Part shown: piece after piece, positions 13,469 to 25,400 of the stretch
Layout: each line of letters begins with the position of its first letter
How positions within the stretch are numbered: position 1 is the stretch's first letter
NCBI GenBank assembly: GCA_000708835.1
Contig: DF237233.1
Coordinates: forward strand, 40,948 to 104,947
Source: Klebsormidium nitens
Taxonomy: Eukaryota; Streptophyta; Klebsormidiophyceae; Klebsormidiales; Klebsormidiaceae
Direction of reading: 5' to 3'
Length of the DNA stretch: 64,000 nucleotides
Made by a program: the position numbers and the translations under genes
The notes under the pieces: generated by a model
Database searches by the model: none
What the model saw: the letters and a program-made list of their open reading frames with translations, nothing else
Told to the model about the DNA's origin: nothing

Positions 13469-16400
13469 CTACGACGGCGGTTTGGTGATCGTCTCTTCCC
13501 CAAATACACTGACGTCTTGTTTTCTGAAAGTGAAGTCAAACAGGAAACCAGCTCAATGACCAGTAGCTTTTAGCGTTGCCTACAAAAAGTCCCCCGGTTG
13601 CTCGTCTTCCCAGTTGGTGGTGATTAGGAAGCTTAGTAAGCACTTGGTCGTGGAGATAGGGCGAAGAGAAAGAGTAACAAAGGACGAAAGACGAAAGACG
13701 AAGACAAGCGGAGTCTAGCAACGTGTCGGACTTACCGGCTCGTGTCCAGCTGCTGTTGGACTACTGCACTCATCAGAAACTCCGTCGTGTAGATTGGCGT
13801 CCCTGCAAAAGAAGCGAGGATCACTTACGGGTTCAGTTGAGTGCCCCACTTCAAGGGATCGCCAACTTCTGAAATAGACGTTGAAGCATACAAGAAGGTT
13901 CCCCTTCTCAAAGAGAAATTTCAGAAGCTTTGAGTAAAGCCTCTAGGTTTCCCTCCAACCATAAAGGGGAGCAACCGAGGTATAGCATAATCGAGCTTCG
14001 AATCGGGAAACGTGCTCATCAGAGCTTCGCTTGAATCAGGGTTGCTACATGACAATCACTTTGCAGAAAGTCCTCGGTTCGCCACATAATACGGTGAGCG
14101 AATCAGCTCCGAGCGTGCTCGCAGGAGCGCTCTCTACTCGCAAAGCAGCCTGCTCAGATCGCTCGAGCTTTCAGTCCATTTTAGAAAGTGACGGACTTGC
14201 AGCATGATTACGGTCCTAGCCCAACAATCAGGATAGAAGTGGCACCTGCCACTGGGGATGCCAAGAAACGTGCAAATTATTATGGTCGGCATCAACTTTC
14301 TGACATTGCAAAGGGCCGTCCGCGAACGGACCAAAGGTGACCAATCAGAATGGGCCAGCTGTTCCCATCGTCCTTGCCCAGGTCTCGGAGAACCACAAAC
14401 CGCTTTTGTTAGTGCAGCCAGTGTTCATTCGTAACCCACTCATGACTCGCAGAACAGAGCAGATAATACCGAAGGCCCGCCTTCAGCGGCAACGACTCTT
14501 TGAGAACTTCACGCTGGCCAGCAACGGGAGGGAGGCATCTCCAGCCGTTCTTATCGGCAGTGGCGTTAAATATCGCAACCAAGCAAGAGGCTGGCATCAT
14601 GAGCAAAAGATGTAATGGAGCCTCTCTTAAAGGAGGCAATCAGTTTCAAAGAGAGTCAGTTCGTGGCCCCCAGGACGACCAACAAATTTTTGACTCATCG
14701 TGGCCCCTTCTGTACTGCTTGTGATTCAGAAAATCAGAAGTTGATCGCGGATGATCATCCTGCTGCCAAGGCACGGGCAAACCAGAAGTCATTGCAACCT
14801 TATATCATGGTTACTTTGGGCAGAACACAGAACCACCATTAAACTTGATAGCGAAAGAGCTACTCGGCATCAAAGAGAACCATTCCAGGTGTTGCACTGC
14901 CATCGGAGCTTGCACTTCAGCATGCCAGCCGCCCCGTGCCTTTTCACTCAAAGGACAAAACGTGCTTCGATTTTCACAGGAGCTGGAAAGCTTACAGAGG
15001 CAATCAGACTAGCTAGACTAGAGCCAAGAAACCCCGCTCGGTATTGACCTCATGCGGGAACCGCTTGAAGTATGCATGGAAAGTCCTGGACAACCACAGA
15101 TTCTGGGAGGGCAGGCATCGTGCAGACCTCAATCCTGGCGGCTTCTCGCCATCACGAGGTATCATCCTTGCCCTGAAACATTTTACGATGGGTAAGGTGC
15201 AACAATTCCCCCTAGGATGATAAATCCCCTTCGGACAACAAGTCATGACAATATTATCCCGAAACATGGCAAAGCATCGGAGAAAGACTGTGAATGAAGT
15301 ATCGGAAACTAGGGTTTTAGCCATTACCCATGACGAAAAGAAAGTCAGGACTAAGCACACAAAACCTCAGCTTCTGACGGGCAATCAACGAACTCCCAAC
15401 CTGCGTCTGGCAATCGTCTGCAGCCAACGTCACCAGTGATCATTGCCCACGAGAATGCTATCAGAACCTCCGCTTCAAAAGTTTCTACTACGCTGCACAA
15501 CCCATCTCCTCGCAACGTCTCGATGATTCCCTGGATCTCCAACATTCCCAGTACTCAGCAGATTTTGCAGATTGAAACCAGTGCAAAACTTCAGCAGGTG
15601 GGTCTAGTAGGAGCTTTCTAAAAAGGCACCAACTCTTCCGGCACTGTGGACGAGCTTGTCAGAGCTTCAGAAAACGAGGGAGTCATGCGCAGGGAAATGC
15701 ATCGTAACAAACTTGCAACTGGCCAGTGTCGTCATTATGTCCTTACAACAGACCGATGGCACCAAAGATCAGATCGTAAAGATATGGCCAGACGCGATCT
15801 ACCGACCTAAAACTTATGGCTCAGAGAAATCAGACCACAAAGACCAACCCTTGGCTGTATCGACCGTGGCAAATCTGCATCACTGCCCTTTCGTCTTAAA
15901 CGCTCGATGCCTCAAAAACATAGAAGAGAGGTTTTCAAAATCGCTCCATTACGTTGCTGTATTCACGTAACGGATCTTCTTTCCAAGTATGTAATCTGGT
16001 TAAAAAGGACACAATATGGGGATTGACTGACCACTGGAAGCCGGCCCGATGCAGTATAAGGAACAACAAGAGAGAACTTCAAAATGCACTCAGCCTTCTC
16101 ACAAGGTTTAGAGGTGAATCAGATAAATCAGGCTGGACCACAGCCTTAGGGAATTGCATAATATGCAGCAGCCCGGCCTTTTTAGCCGTTCCCAATTGAC
16201 GAGCCAGGCACCGAGAAAGGAGCAGCAGCGCACACATCACATTAGTTGCATGGAGCGTCACAGTTCAATGAGCCAGAGCCGTCCGTCCAGCTTATCCGAA
16301 AATCTACCGAACAACAGGCAAGCAACGACTCTTCAAAGCCAAAACGTCCCCTGAGCAGACTCTGACGAAAGGAACCCAACCTCACAAGCTGAACAATCAA

Positions 16401-19400
16401 ATATCGAGCCTACCAGACCTGAAGTCCAAAGATGAAAGCCAAACAAGCAAACCTCACGAAACTTTTCTCATCAAATTCGACTTCGCCCAGATTCGACGGT
16501 AGACGCTCTCAAGGAACGGCGTATTGGAGCCTGCCTGCCGTAAAGACGCTTGTATCAAGTAGAGGGTCACCTTTGGTTGCGAGCGGCTCCCACAGGTTTC
16601 GGTCTTTGTCAGAGGACACGACGAGGCAGGAGTCGGCCCCGGCCCCTGTGAACCGCGTTATGAGCTGCGAGACAACGAGAGGCTGGTGCTGTAAGCGGAA
16701 GGAAGCACTGCTTCGGAGCTTGCGCTCTCTTTTGCGCACCTAGACGTTAGGTGAACGGTCGACGTGCGTTTGTGAGGCCAGCAGACACATACGTATAACT
16801 CGTGGAGCCAAAGACTGGCGAAGCGGGAAAGGGGAGTTGCAAAAAGCTGGCTGCATTGATTGGAACAGTGACCAAACACAGGAATAAGTCAGTGGACCGA
16901 GGCATGCATTGAAGCGCTCTGTGGTTGATACAAGATCTGGTTGGCGTGACGTTGAACTGATTTGCAGAGGACGTTGGCCACGTGGTGCTCCGGCACTGCT
17001 TTTGAGTTCGATGAGTTCAGAGTACTTCAATACAAGAAGCCCCAGGAGATAGTTTTCTCAAAGTACTTATGTATAAGAAGCCCCAGGAGTTACTTTCCTC
17101 AAAGGAGCCTTGCTGTGACATCCGAAATAACCCAGCTGCGTGCGACTCATTTAGAAAAGAACCTAAATCGAACCAAGACTGACGCCTTTTCACAATCTAA
17201 CACAAGCAAGGAACAGGACGCACCTCGCCGCCACCCATCTCCAGGATGCCCTTGAAGAAATTTCGATCAGGAGTGGTGTTCGGGGTGATGTACACTTTGA
17301 GCCCCTGCAGAAGAAGGGACATGGTTCTCCCACGTTGCATGACGTTGCTAAAAGTCATTTTCTCAAAGCCTTACAGTCTGCCGCGAAAAGCAAACTCTCT
17401 GGGGAAGGGCCTAGATTTTCCCCGCTCTTTCACGGATCTATGGTGTTTTCCGTGAGAGCTCATGCTTACAACCTAATCCTACTCGCGGCCCAAACCAGAA
17501 CTCTGCGATGGTCGGGGGCTGGCATAAGAGCGAGGTTCAAGGACAATCACAATCAAACGGGTAGGGTCTGCAGCACTTTGCTTTATTNNNNNNNNNNNNN
17601 NNNNNNNNNNNNNNNNNNNNNNNNNNNNNNNNNNNNNNNNNNNNNNNNNNNNNNNNNNNNNNNNNNNNNNNNNNNNNNNNNNNNNNNNNNNNNNNNNNNN
17701 NNNNNNNNNNNNNNNNNNNNNNNNNNNNNNNNNNNNNNNNNNNNNNNNNNNNNNNNNNNNNNNNNNNNNNNNNNNNNNNNNNNNNNNNNNNNNNNNNNNN
17801 NNNNNNNNNNNNNNNNNNNNNNNNNNNNNNNNNNNNNNNNNNNNNNNNNNNNNNNNNNNNNNNNNNNNNNNNNNNNNNNNNNNNNNNNNNNNNNNNNNNN
17901 NNNNNNNNNNNNNNNNNNNNNNNNNNNNNNNNNNNNNNNNNNNNNNNNNNNNNNNNNNNNNNNNNNNNNNNNNNNNNNNNNNNNNNNNNNNNNNNNNNNN
18001 NNNNNNNNNNNNNNNNNNNNNNNNNNNNNNNNNNNNNNNNNNNNNNNNNNGGGTAGGGTCTGCAGCACTTTGCTTTATTCAAATCTAGTGAAGTCTGGCG
18101 ACTCCTCAAGAGCAAGATTGCTGTAAGGACCGAATAAATTGCGCCGCTGGCCAAAGGCAGGACACGAAGAGGCTCTGAACGGCGGTTCTCAAGGTTCGGG
18201 CTCCGTGGCAAAGTTCCTTGGCCGTCTTGCCAATGATGGCTGTCATCCTTGCCCTGGCGAACTCGAGAATATACGCACGGGCGCTTGTTCAATCCGACTT
18301 AATAGAGCGGCTCAAAATACTGTAAACGAGATGCGATCGTAGGAACCGGGGCTTCCGTAGCAAAGTTTCGACACAGTTGCTCGAAGGAGCGAAGAAAGCG
18401 ACAAGGTGGAAAGAGAGAGTCGGAAAGATGCCAGCACCCAGACATGCAACGATTATCGAGGCAATCGGGCCCGCACGCTTTCGGAGAACGTGCGAGGCTT
18501 GCAGTTCAACTAGGACGAGGTCAAGAGCGCCGTCGAATCGCGGTCACAAAGAACTCCTCAGTTGACACAAATGGCTTCTGGCTTTGCTTGTCCGGTAAGC
18601 TTTTGAGGTCGGAACCCATTTCAAAACCTGACAAGACGAGGCGAAATAGAGCGTCTTCAAGATTCCTACCTCAAAGATGCGCTTCTCCTTAGCGGCGGCC
18701 AGTGACGCTTTCAGCGAGAAGTTGAACTTCTTTTCCTGCTTCTCATCCTGCACATATAAGACGCCCTCTTGAGGAGAACTTTGGCGAGCTTTACGCAGTT
18801 CTCGACGGTGAAGTTGCAGCACGCCAGCACAAGGCAGGCGTCCGAAGCAGTCGACCACTTTGTATTCGTAACAGCCCACACACCCTAGTGTCAGATCAGG
18901 CAAGGAATACTCAAGTATGCCGTTAACTGGCCCACTTGAATACGTAACATGCTGGTCTTCTCTTCTCGATTCCAAGAGTCGGCCGTCTTTTCTATTCACA
19001 ACCGCAGACCTGAAAGCACCTTGGATTGTTGACGACGTGATCGGACCAATAGTGATTTTGTACAGCGCGACGACTTTTCTGAGCTTCCCTCTTGGATTAA
19101 CTTCAACCTTTTAATGAGTCTGAACACCGCAGCCCTCGAGATGGTAACAGAAACACCAGAACCGCTCGCGGTGATCAAGTAGGACGCCTTCGTTCAACCC
19201 ACTCCTTGCCTCAACTTTCATCCGAAGCAGGGTCTAAATCATAACTGCATTTCGAAGAGAGTGACCGCAATCTCCTTGAACAGCTGCGGCTGAAAACCCA
19301 TCATTATTCTCCATCAGATCGAGCGGCACTGAACGATCCTCAGCCTGTTCAACGTCGCAAGCGAAAGGAAATCTAGCCCAGGAATGCTTCACCTGAAGGC

Positions 19401-22400
19401 ATGCGGTTCTTCGTCCTCGAAGTAGCTCGCTTGCCCGCAGCTCTCCAGCCAGACGGCCCTGCCAAAATTGTGGCCAATCACCGCACCACAAAAAAACCAA
19501 GCGTCAGATTCCGTACCTGAAGCATATGCGGCTCCTCGTCTTCAAAGTAGTTCGCCTGACCGCAGCTCTCCAGCCAGCTGGCCTTCACGATCTTCTTGGC
19601 GCCCACGATCGCCTCCAACATCGTCTGCGTCCGGCCAAACGTCTCCGCGACCAGGTGCGTGCACGACGGCACGTCTTGCGCCTCTTGAGCGCCCAGCCGT
19701 TTGAGAATCTGTGGAAGACGTTGGTTTATGTTTGTTCCTTTCTTGTCCGGCCAATTAAAAGCTGCACCAGACGCATGCACGACGGCACATCTTGCGCCTC
19801 TTGGGCGCCCAGCCGTTTTGTCGAGAAAGAAGACTATTTTTCGAGAAAGAAGAATATCTTTAATCTTTGTACGAATGTGTGCGGGAAATTGGGGCTTCGT
19901 TTGGTCCGCCTTCTCGTGTGTCTTGCTTTTTAAAGTTGCCGAAAACTTTCTGCGACCAGGTGCGTGCACGACGGCACGTCCTGTGCCTCTTGCGCGCCCA
20001 GCCGTTTCAGAATCTGTGCAGAAACAAGAGGGTTGTGTTGAATCTGCTTTTTCGGATTGAGTTCTGGCCGGCCAAACGACTTCGCGACCAAATGCGTGCA
20101 CGACGGCACGTCTTAGACTTCTTACGCGCAATGTCAGAATCTTGAAAAAGAGACTTCAGTTTGGGGTATTTACTCGGTATTTGGCGGCAACTGGTATGTG
20201 GCGGCAAATTATAAGTAGCGGGCTGAAAGAGTATGCGACCACGTGCGTGCACGACGGCACGTTTCGCGACTTCCGGACACCCAATCTTTTCAGATTCTGT
20301 ATAAGAGACGGATCAGTGTTTTGGGTCGCATTCTTTCGCGCCTCTTGCTAAGGGAATGTTCGACCGTCCGAACCTGGTCTGCAACCACGTGGCTTGCAGA
20401 AGTGCACGTCTTGCGCCTCCTAAACTCCCATCCGTTTCGACATCCGTGCCAAACGCACCCCTTTTGTAAAAGAGGCAATCCAAGCAGCGAGCACGCCCCC
20501 CTTTTGTACAGAATGCTACTCTAGCAGCGAGTCTGATCCGAATCACAGTCACAGTTGGACACACCTTCTTCTGGGCGGCCTTCACGCGATCCGGCATCCT
20601 GGAGCTGACGAAGACCCGCAGCTCCCCCATCTCCCGCTTCTTCCGCAGCGTCGGGCTCACCAAACCCTCCAGGTCATCGCTAACCCTGCCGCTAACCCGC
20701 ACGCTGAGCCTCCCCCGGCCGCCTTGCCCCCCCCCATCGTCCCCACTCGTTCGAGCCCCCCTCGTCAAAGTTCTCGCCGACCCGCCCGCCTCTTCCGCTT
20801 TCCGCCGCTCAGCATTCCCCTCTGCCGGTGCTTCGTCTTTGCTCGTCCCCTGTTCTTCCGCTTCGTTAGTGGACTTTTTCGCTCCTCTTGACGACACCCG
20901 TTCTGATGGTCCGGCCTTACCCCCTTCGTCTGACGCTTTCTTCTCCGCTCCTTCTGCAACCAACTGCCCCCGTCGCGTTCGCTTCGTCGGCCTCTGCTCT
21001 TCTCCGCCTATTACCGCACCCGCCACATCATCATCCACCTTCTCCACCTTCGCATCTTCTTGTGGTGCTCCTCCTTGCTTCGCAGCAGCTCTGCCCCTCT
21101 TCCCAACACTTCGCTTCCCCTTTCTTTCGGCTGCCGCACCGATCTCAACGACTTCCTCTTCTTCCTCAGCACCACTTACATCCTCAAGCGCCCCCTGGTC
21201 TTTCACCGTTCCGCTTCCGGTTTCGTTTCCGCTTCCGGCCCTCAATTCCTTCTCTGCGCCCTCGCTCACATCAGTCCTGCCAGTCTTTGCCACCTCCACC
21301 TCTCCCTTCGGCTTTCTCCCCTTGCGTGCTGGCCTCGTCTCCACCGCTCTGGATTGTCCTACCTCTTCTTTCGCGCTCTCCTTGCCAGCACCTTGTCTTG
21401 TCGTCCTCCCCCCAGATCCTTGATCTTTTTCTGCCGCCTTTTCTGTTGCCGCATCCGTTCCTGCTGCAACAAACACGATCTCGCCGTCTTGATCTCCTTC
21501 AGCCGCATCCACTCCTCCCTCCCCTCCCTCGTCTCTTTCAGCCACTGCTTGCAATTCGAGCCCGCTTTGTTCCTCCAAAGTCTCTGCCTTCCTCTTACTC
21601 CCACCCTTGCCTTTCGCCGTTACCATCGAACTCACTTCCTTGTCTCCGCTTCCAACACCAGCTTTACCTTTCCCAGGCCCCTTCTCTGCTCCTGGCTTCC
21701 GCTTCTCGACGACCTCTTTCTTCTCCCGCAAACTCGCTATCGGCACCTGGCTGAATGCAAGATCCAATCCTCCCGCCTCGTCCTCAGCTTGCTCCACCTC
21801 TCCTCTGCGATTCCTTGTCCTTATAAGACTCGCGATTGGCACCATACTGCTCCGCCTCCGAGCCCCCGGAGCCTCCTGGGGGGCCACTGACGCTGCCTTC
21901 TGGACCCCCCCATCCCGTGCTTTCGCGGCTTCTGTTTGTGGCTTCTCAGGTTCGCTGCTCTTCGCCTCCCGAGATGGCGTCTCCCGGAACCTGCTGCTGA
22001 CGATTCTTCCCCCCGGCCCTCTCGCCCTCTTCGCGTCTCTTTCTTCCGCTTTCCCTCCAACAGCATCAGCCGCCTTCTCCGCTTCCTTTCCCCGTTTCCG
22101 ACGTCCACGGGCTGCAGGTTCCGTTACATTCCCCGTTCCGGTCCCTTCTGCCTGTGCAGACGGATCCTCGCGGGTCATTGGCGCTACCAGCAAGGCCGTC
22201 GCCTCCTTAGCACCCCCCTCGACCTTCTTCCGCTTTGCTTCGCCCGTTCCTGCACCCTCGGCGGACCGTTTCGCTCCCAATTGCCCCTTTCCCGCTGCCC
22301 CTTTGTCTTCGTGGGGGGCCGACTTCGGCACTCCTGTGGCGGACGGTTCGGTAGGCCTGGCCCGCTTCGTGTCTGACTGCTCTTTTCTGGTTGCTTTGTG

Positions 22401-25400
22401 GGCGCTTTTCGGGGCGTCGTTCACGTCGCTTTCGCCGATACTCGTCAACGCGCTTTTCAAGGCGCCCTTCTTGGCTCCCTTCAGCTTCTTCCACTTTGGC
22501 AGGATGGGCACCTAGTAAACGACGGTGCAATTGAGTCAGCCGCTGAAAAGAAGAGCTCGTACCTACGAACGTCCCGTTGCACTTTCTGAGTTGCACCAGG
22601 GTGACCAGTCCTCTTCACACAAACGACATCTAATTCAGATACAAAATGATCCAGCATTCACGGACCAATTCTGTGACTTCAATCAGCGACCATCTCATAG
22701 TATTGACAACAGGGCACACAAGGGGTCCGTGAATCATAGAAGGGTCAGAGCTGGAGTTACCTCAAGCTGCTCGAAGGTGCTGGAACATAGGGGATTAATT
22801 GACAAGGGCCAAGGCATGCAACCCAAAGAAACACATTTGCTCAAACCCCAACTTTTTCTTCTGCATTTTGCTCCATCAGTCCTACGTTTTCAGATGCTAC
22901 TCAGACACTTCCTTCTGCTTGTCAAAGCAACAGAGGCAAACTTTGGATCAGCCAACCATAGTGCAAAGCAGCGTGACCAACAAGTTTGCATCTTATGTAT
23001 CCCGCACATCGCCGCGCACCTTTGACTTTTCCGCAAATCTCGTTCTCCAAGAGAAAGATCCCAAGCAACAGGCCAAAGCTGCAATGCACCAAACCATTCA
23101 CCGACCTGCGAGTCCATGAAGAGCATGTTGGCTTCTCCGGCGCCTCCAGCGTCTTTCTGCCCCTCCTCTTCATCCTCCTCTAGTTCATCGTCCGACTCCT
23201 CTTCTTCTTCTTCGTCCGCATCTTCCGTATCCTCGAACCCGCGGTCCAGCCGCTTCTGGGTCGCCGCGCGCTCGCTAGCGGTCACCTCGTTACTCCTCCT
23301 TCGCTTTGTCGTGTGCTTGTACCGGTGACTGGACCCCACCGGGACTGGTTCCGTCACCGCCTCTTTCGCCCCCTTGGCGTTTCCGTTCACACTTTCAACC
23401 GCCCGCCCTTCGTTCATCGTTCCAACACCCCGCTCTTCCTCTTCCCTTTCGGTTTGCAACATTGCGTCAGGTCCTGCGGTTTGCTCCTCTTCCGAAACCC
23501 GCCCTTTCTTCGGGTCCTTCGCAGCTGCCCCTCTTCCCGCTCGTCTCGGCGACACTCGCGTAGCAACCCCGAACGCACCCTCCTTTGCAACCGGCTCCGC
23601 TTCCTTCCCTTTCCCCTTCCCACGGCCCCTCCCTTTCGCAGGCACTTGCTTTTCCGCTTCCGCTTTCTCCTTCTCCGCTTTGTCCTTCTCCGCTTTCTCT
23701 TCTTCCTCCTTTGCCCTCTTCTCTTCGGCCGCCCTCTCTTCGTCCGACATCAGGGATGCCGCAAACAGACCCCGTTTCACTCCTTTCCTCTTCTCCGTTT
23801 CCTCCACAACTGGCGGCAAAGGCGGTAAGTTTTCCGGGGGTTCTGAGTCGGCCGCAAAGGCTTGCGTCCAGTTCATTTGAGCCAGACCTCCCCCGACAGG
23901 CTCTCCGTTTTTCTGTGCCGCTTCCTTGTTCTCTGCAGTGGCTTTCTGCCTCCCACCTTCCATCGATTGAATGACAGCTGGCACCGCCTGAATGGTAACC
24001 GCTCCCTTTCCACTCGCTTGGGCGATTTTCCCAGTTGACAATGCCTTCGCACGTCCTACCTCTGTTCCCTTCTCCCCCGCTTTCACCTTCTCCCGACTCT
24101 CTTTTGTCGCAGGGGTCTCCTTCTTCTTCTCATCCCCCACACCTTTCCGGCTGATCCACCCCCCCGTGCCCCCTCCCGCTTCCTCTGACGCTTTGTTTGG
24201 CGCAGACTTTGGCGGCCCCATGGAACGACTAGTGCCAGTTTTCCCGCCTCTAGTTCTTTTGGCAGGGGTCGCTTTTGCTGGAGCTTTCTTCGGGTGGATC
24301 ACAGGCTCGTCAGGTTCAGCATCAACCTGGCTGTTATCGTAATCGAAGATGGAAAGCGTCCTGGGTACAGCCTGGGGGGGTGGGAGAACAGCAATGCTTG
24401 ACGACTTGGCAACCCCCTGAGAAGGCTTGGGTTCGGGGCCGAGGCTGTGCTTCTTCTCCAGGCCTGTCAAAGGGAGACAAGAAGCTTCTTCTCGTGAGGC
24501 TTGAAGTGGAGCAGGCTGCGCAGTGCGGTTCTCAAGCTGCTGCCTCGAACAGAAGTCAGATTTGAAGACATAATGCTCAAGAAAGATAATAATAACGAAG
24601 ATAATAATAACCTCCGACTGACACTAAAAACCCTAACCCAAAAAGATACCTGCTCCGCATCCGTACCCACCCTAACCACCAAACTAACCCTACCCGTCCC
24701 AGTGCGGTTACCTTATTATTATCTCGGCTTACTACTATTTCTCTTGAGTTTCCATTTGAAGACACGGACTGACAGTGCTACGAAACTTAATGGTCAGAGA
24801 AAGGATAGTGGTAAACTTCCAAGAAGCACTCTACCTTTTTGTGTACGTTGGACAGTCTGACACCTCCGAAATGTGCAGAATGCTTGCAGTTCCCAAGCAA
24901 TTGACATAAAGCAAAAGAAGACTAGGAGTAGCTCACCCCTCAAGCGGGCGCTGCGGTTGAGAACATAAGCGAGGAGAATATAAGCGACTCCAACCGCTTT
25001 TTGAGTAGGGTGCGTTTAGGATCTTGCCCAGCTTCCATCACAAAGCATCGTCCCTCGCAACACGCTCTCTCCATATCCTCAGAAGCTTTTTAACATAACA
25101 GACGCTATACTAGCGACTTCCAAGGGAAGCACAGTCTAAACAGCTCTGCCTGAGCACCATGAGAGGCAACGAAAACCTGTCATATCGAGTAACACTTCTT
25201 CCAACGCACCAGATCAAATCAGCTGAAAGCTTCCTACTTCGCTCCACAAAAGCTTACCCTTGACTTGTCCCGGGACATCTCTTGGTCCTTCTCAAAAGCA
25301 GAACATCAGCTCACATAGGGCGAAGCTCCACTAGCATTTTACAAACCCCCCTCGGGCCAGAACAAAGATTTCTCTCATGTTTACTAGGAACAGAATGTTG

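Noticed and set aside
13570-13579. A 10-base terminal BRCT exon ending in TAA
   Set aside because: It fits the phase, but the alternative exon at 13,469-13,523 has a better polypyrimidine tract, a more normal size and a poly(A) signal behind it.
16509-16570. Reading through the donor of BRCT exon 7 to a nearby stop, giving a protein that ends at 16,509
   Set aside because: This was first taken as the end of the gene, but an exon at 13,736-13,802 continues BRCT2 in the right phase with a much better match to the family pattern.
20839-23880. Long plus-strand open frames (up to 302 codons) rich in Ser, Pro, Leu and Phe
   Set aside because: They lie exactly opposite the giant Lys/Glu/Ala-rich BRCT exons. 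Skewed codon use on the minus strand removes stops from the plus strand, and no domain or splice context supports them.
24620-24720. Interstitial telomere repeat (CCCTAA-like)
   Set aside because: Only one or two imperfect units occur, mixed with unrelated AC-rich sequence inside an intron.
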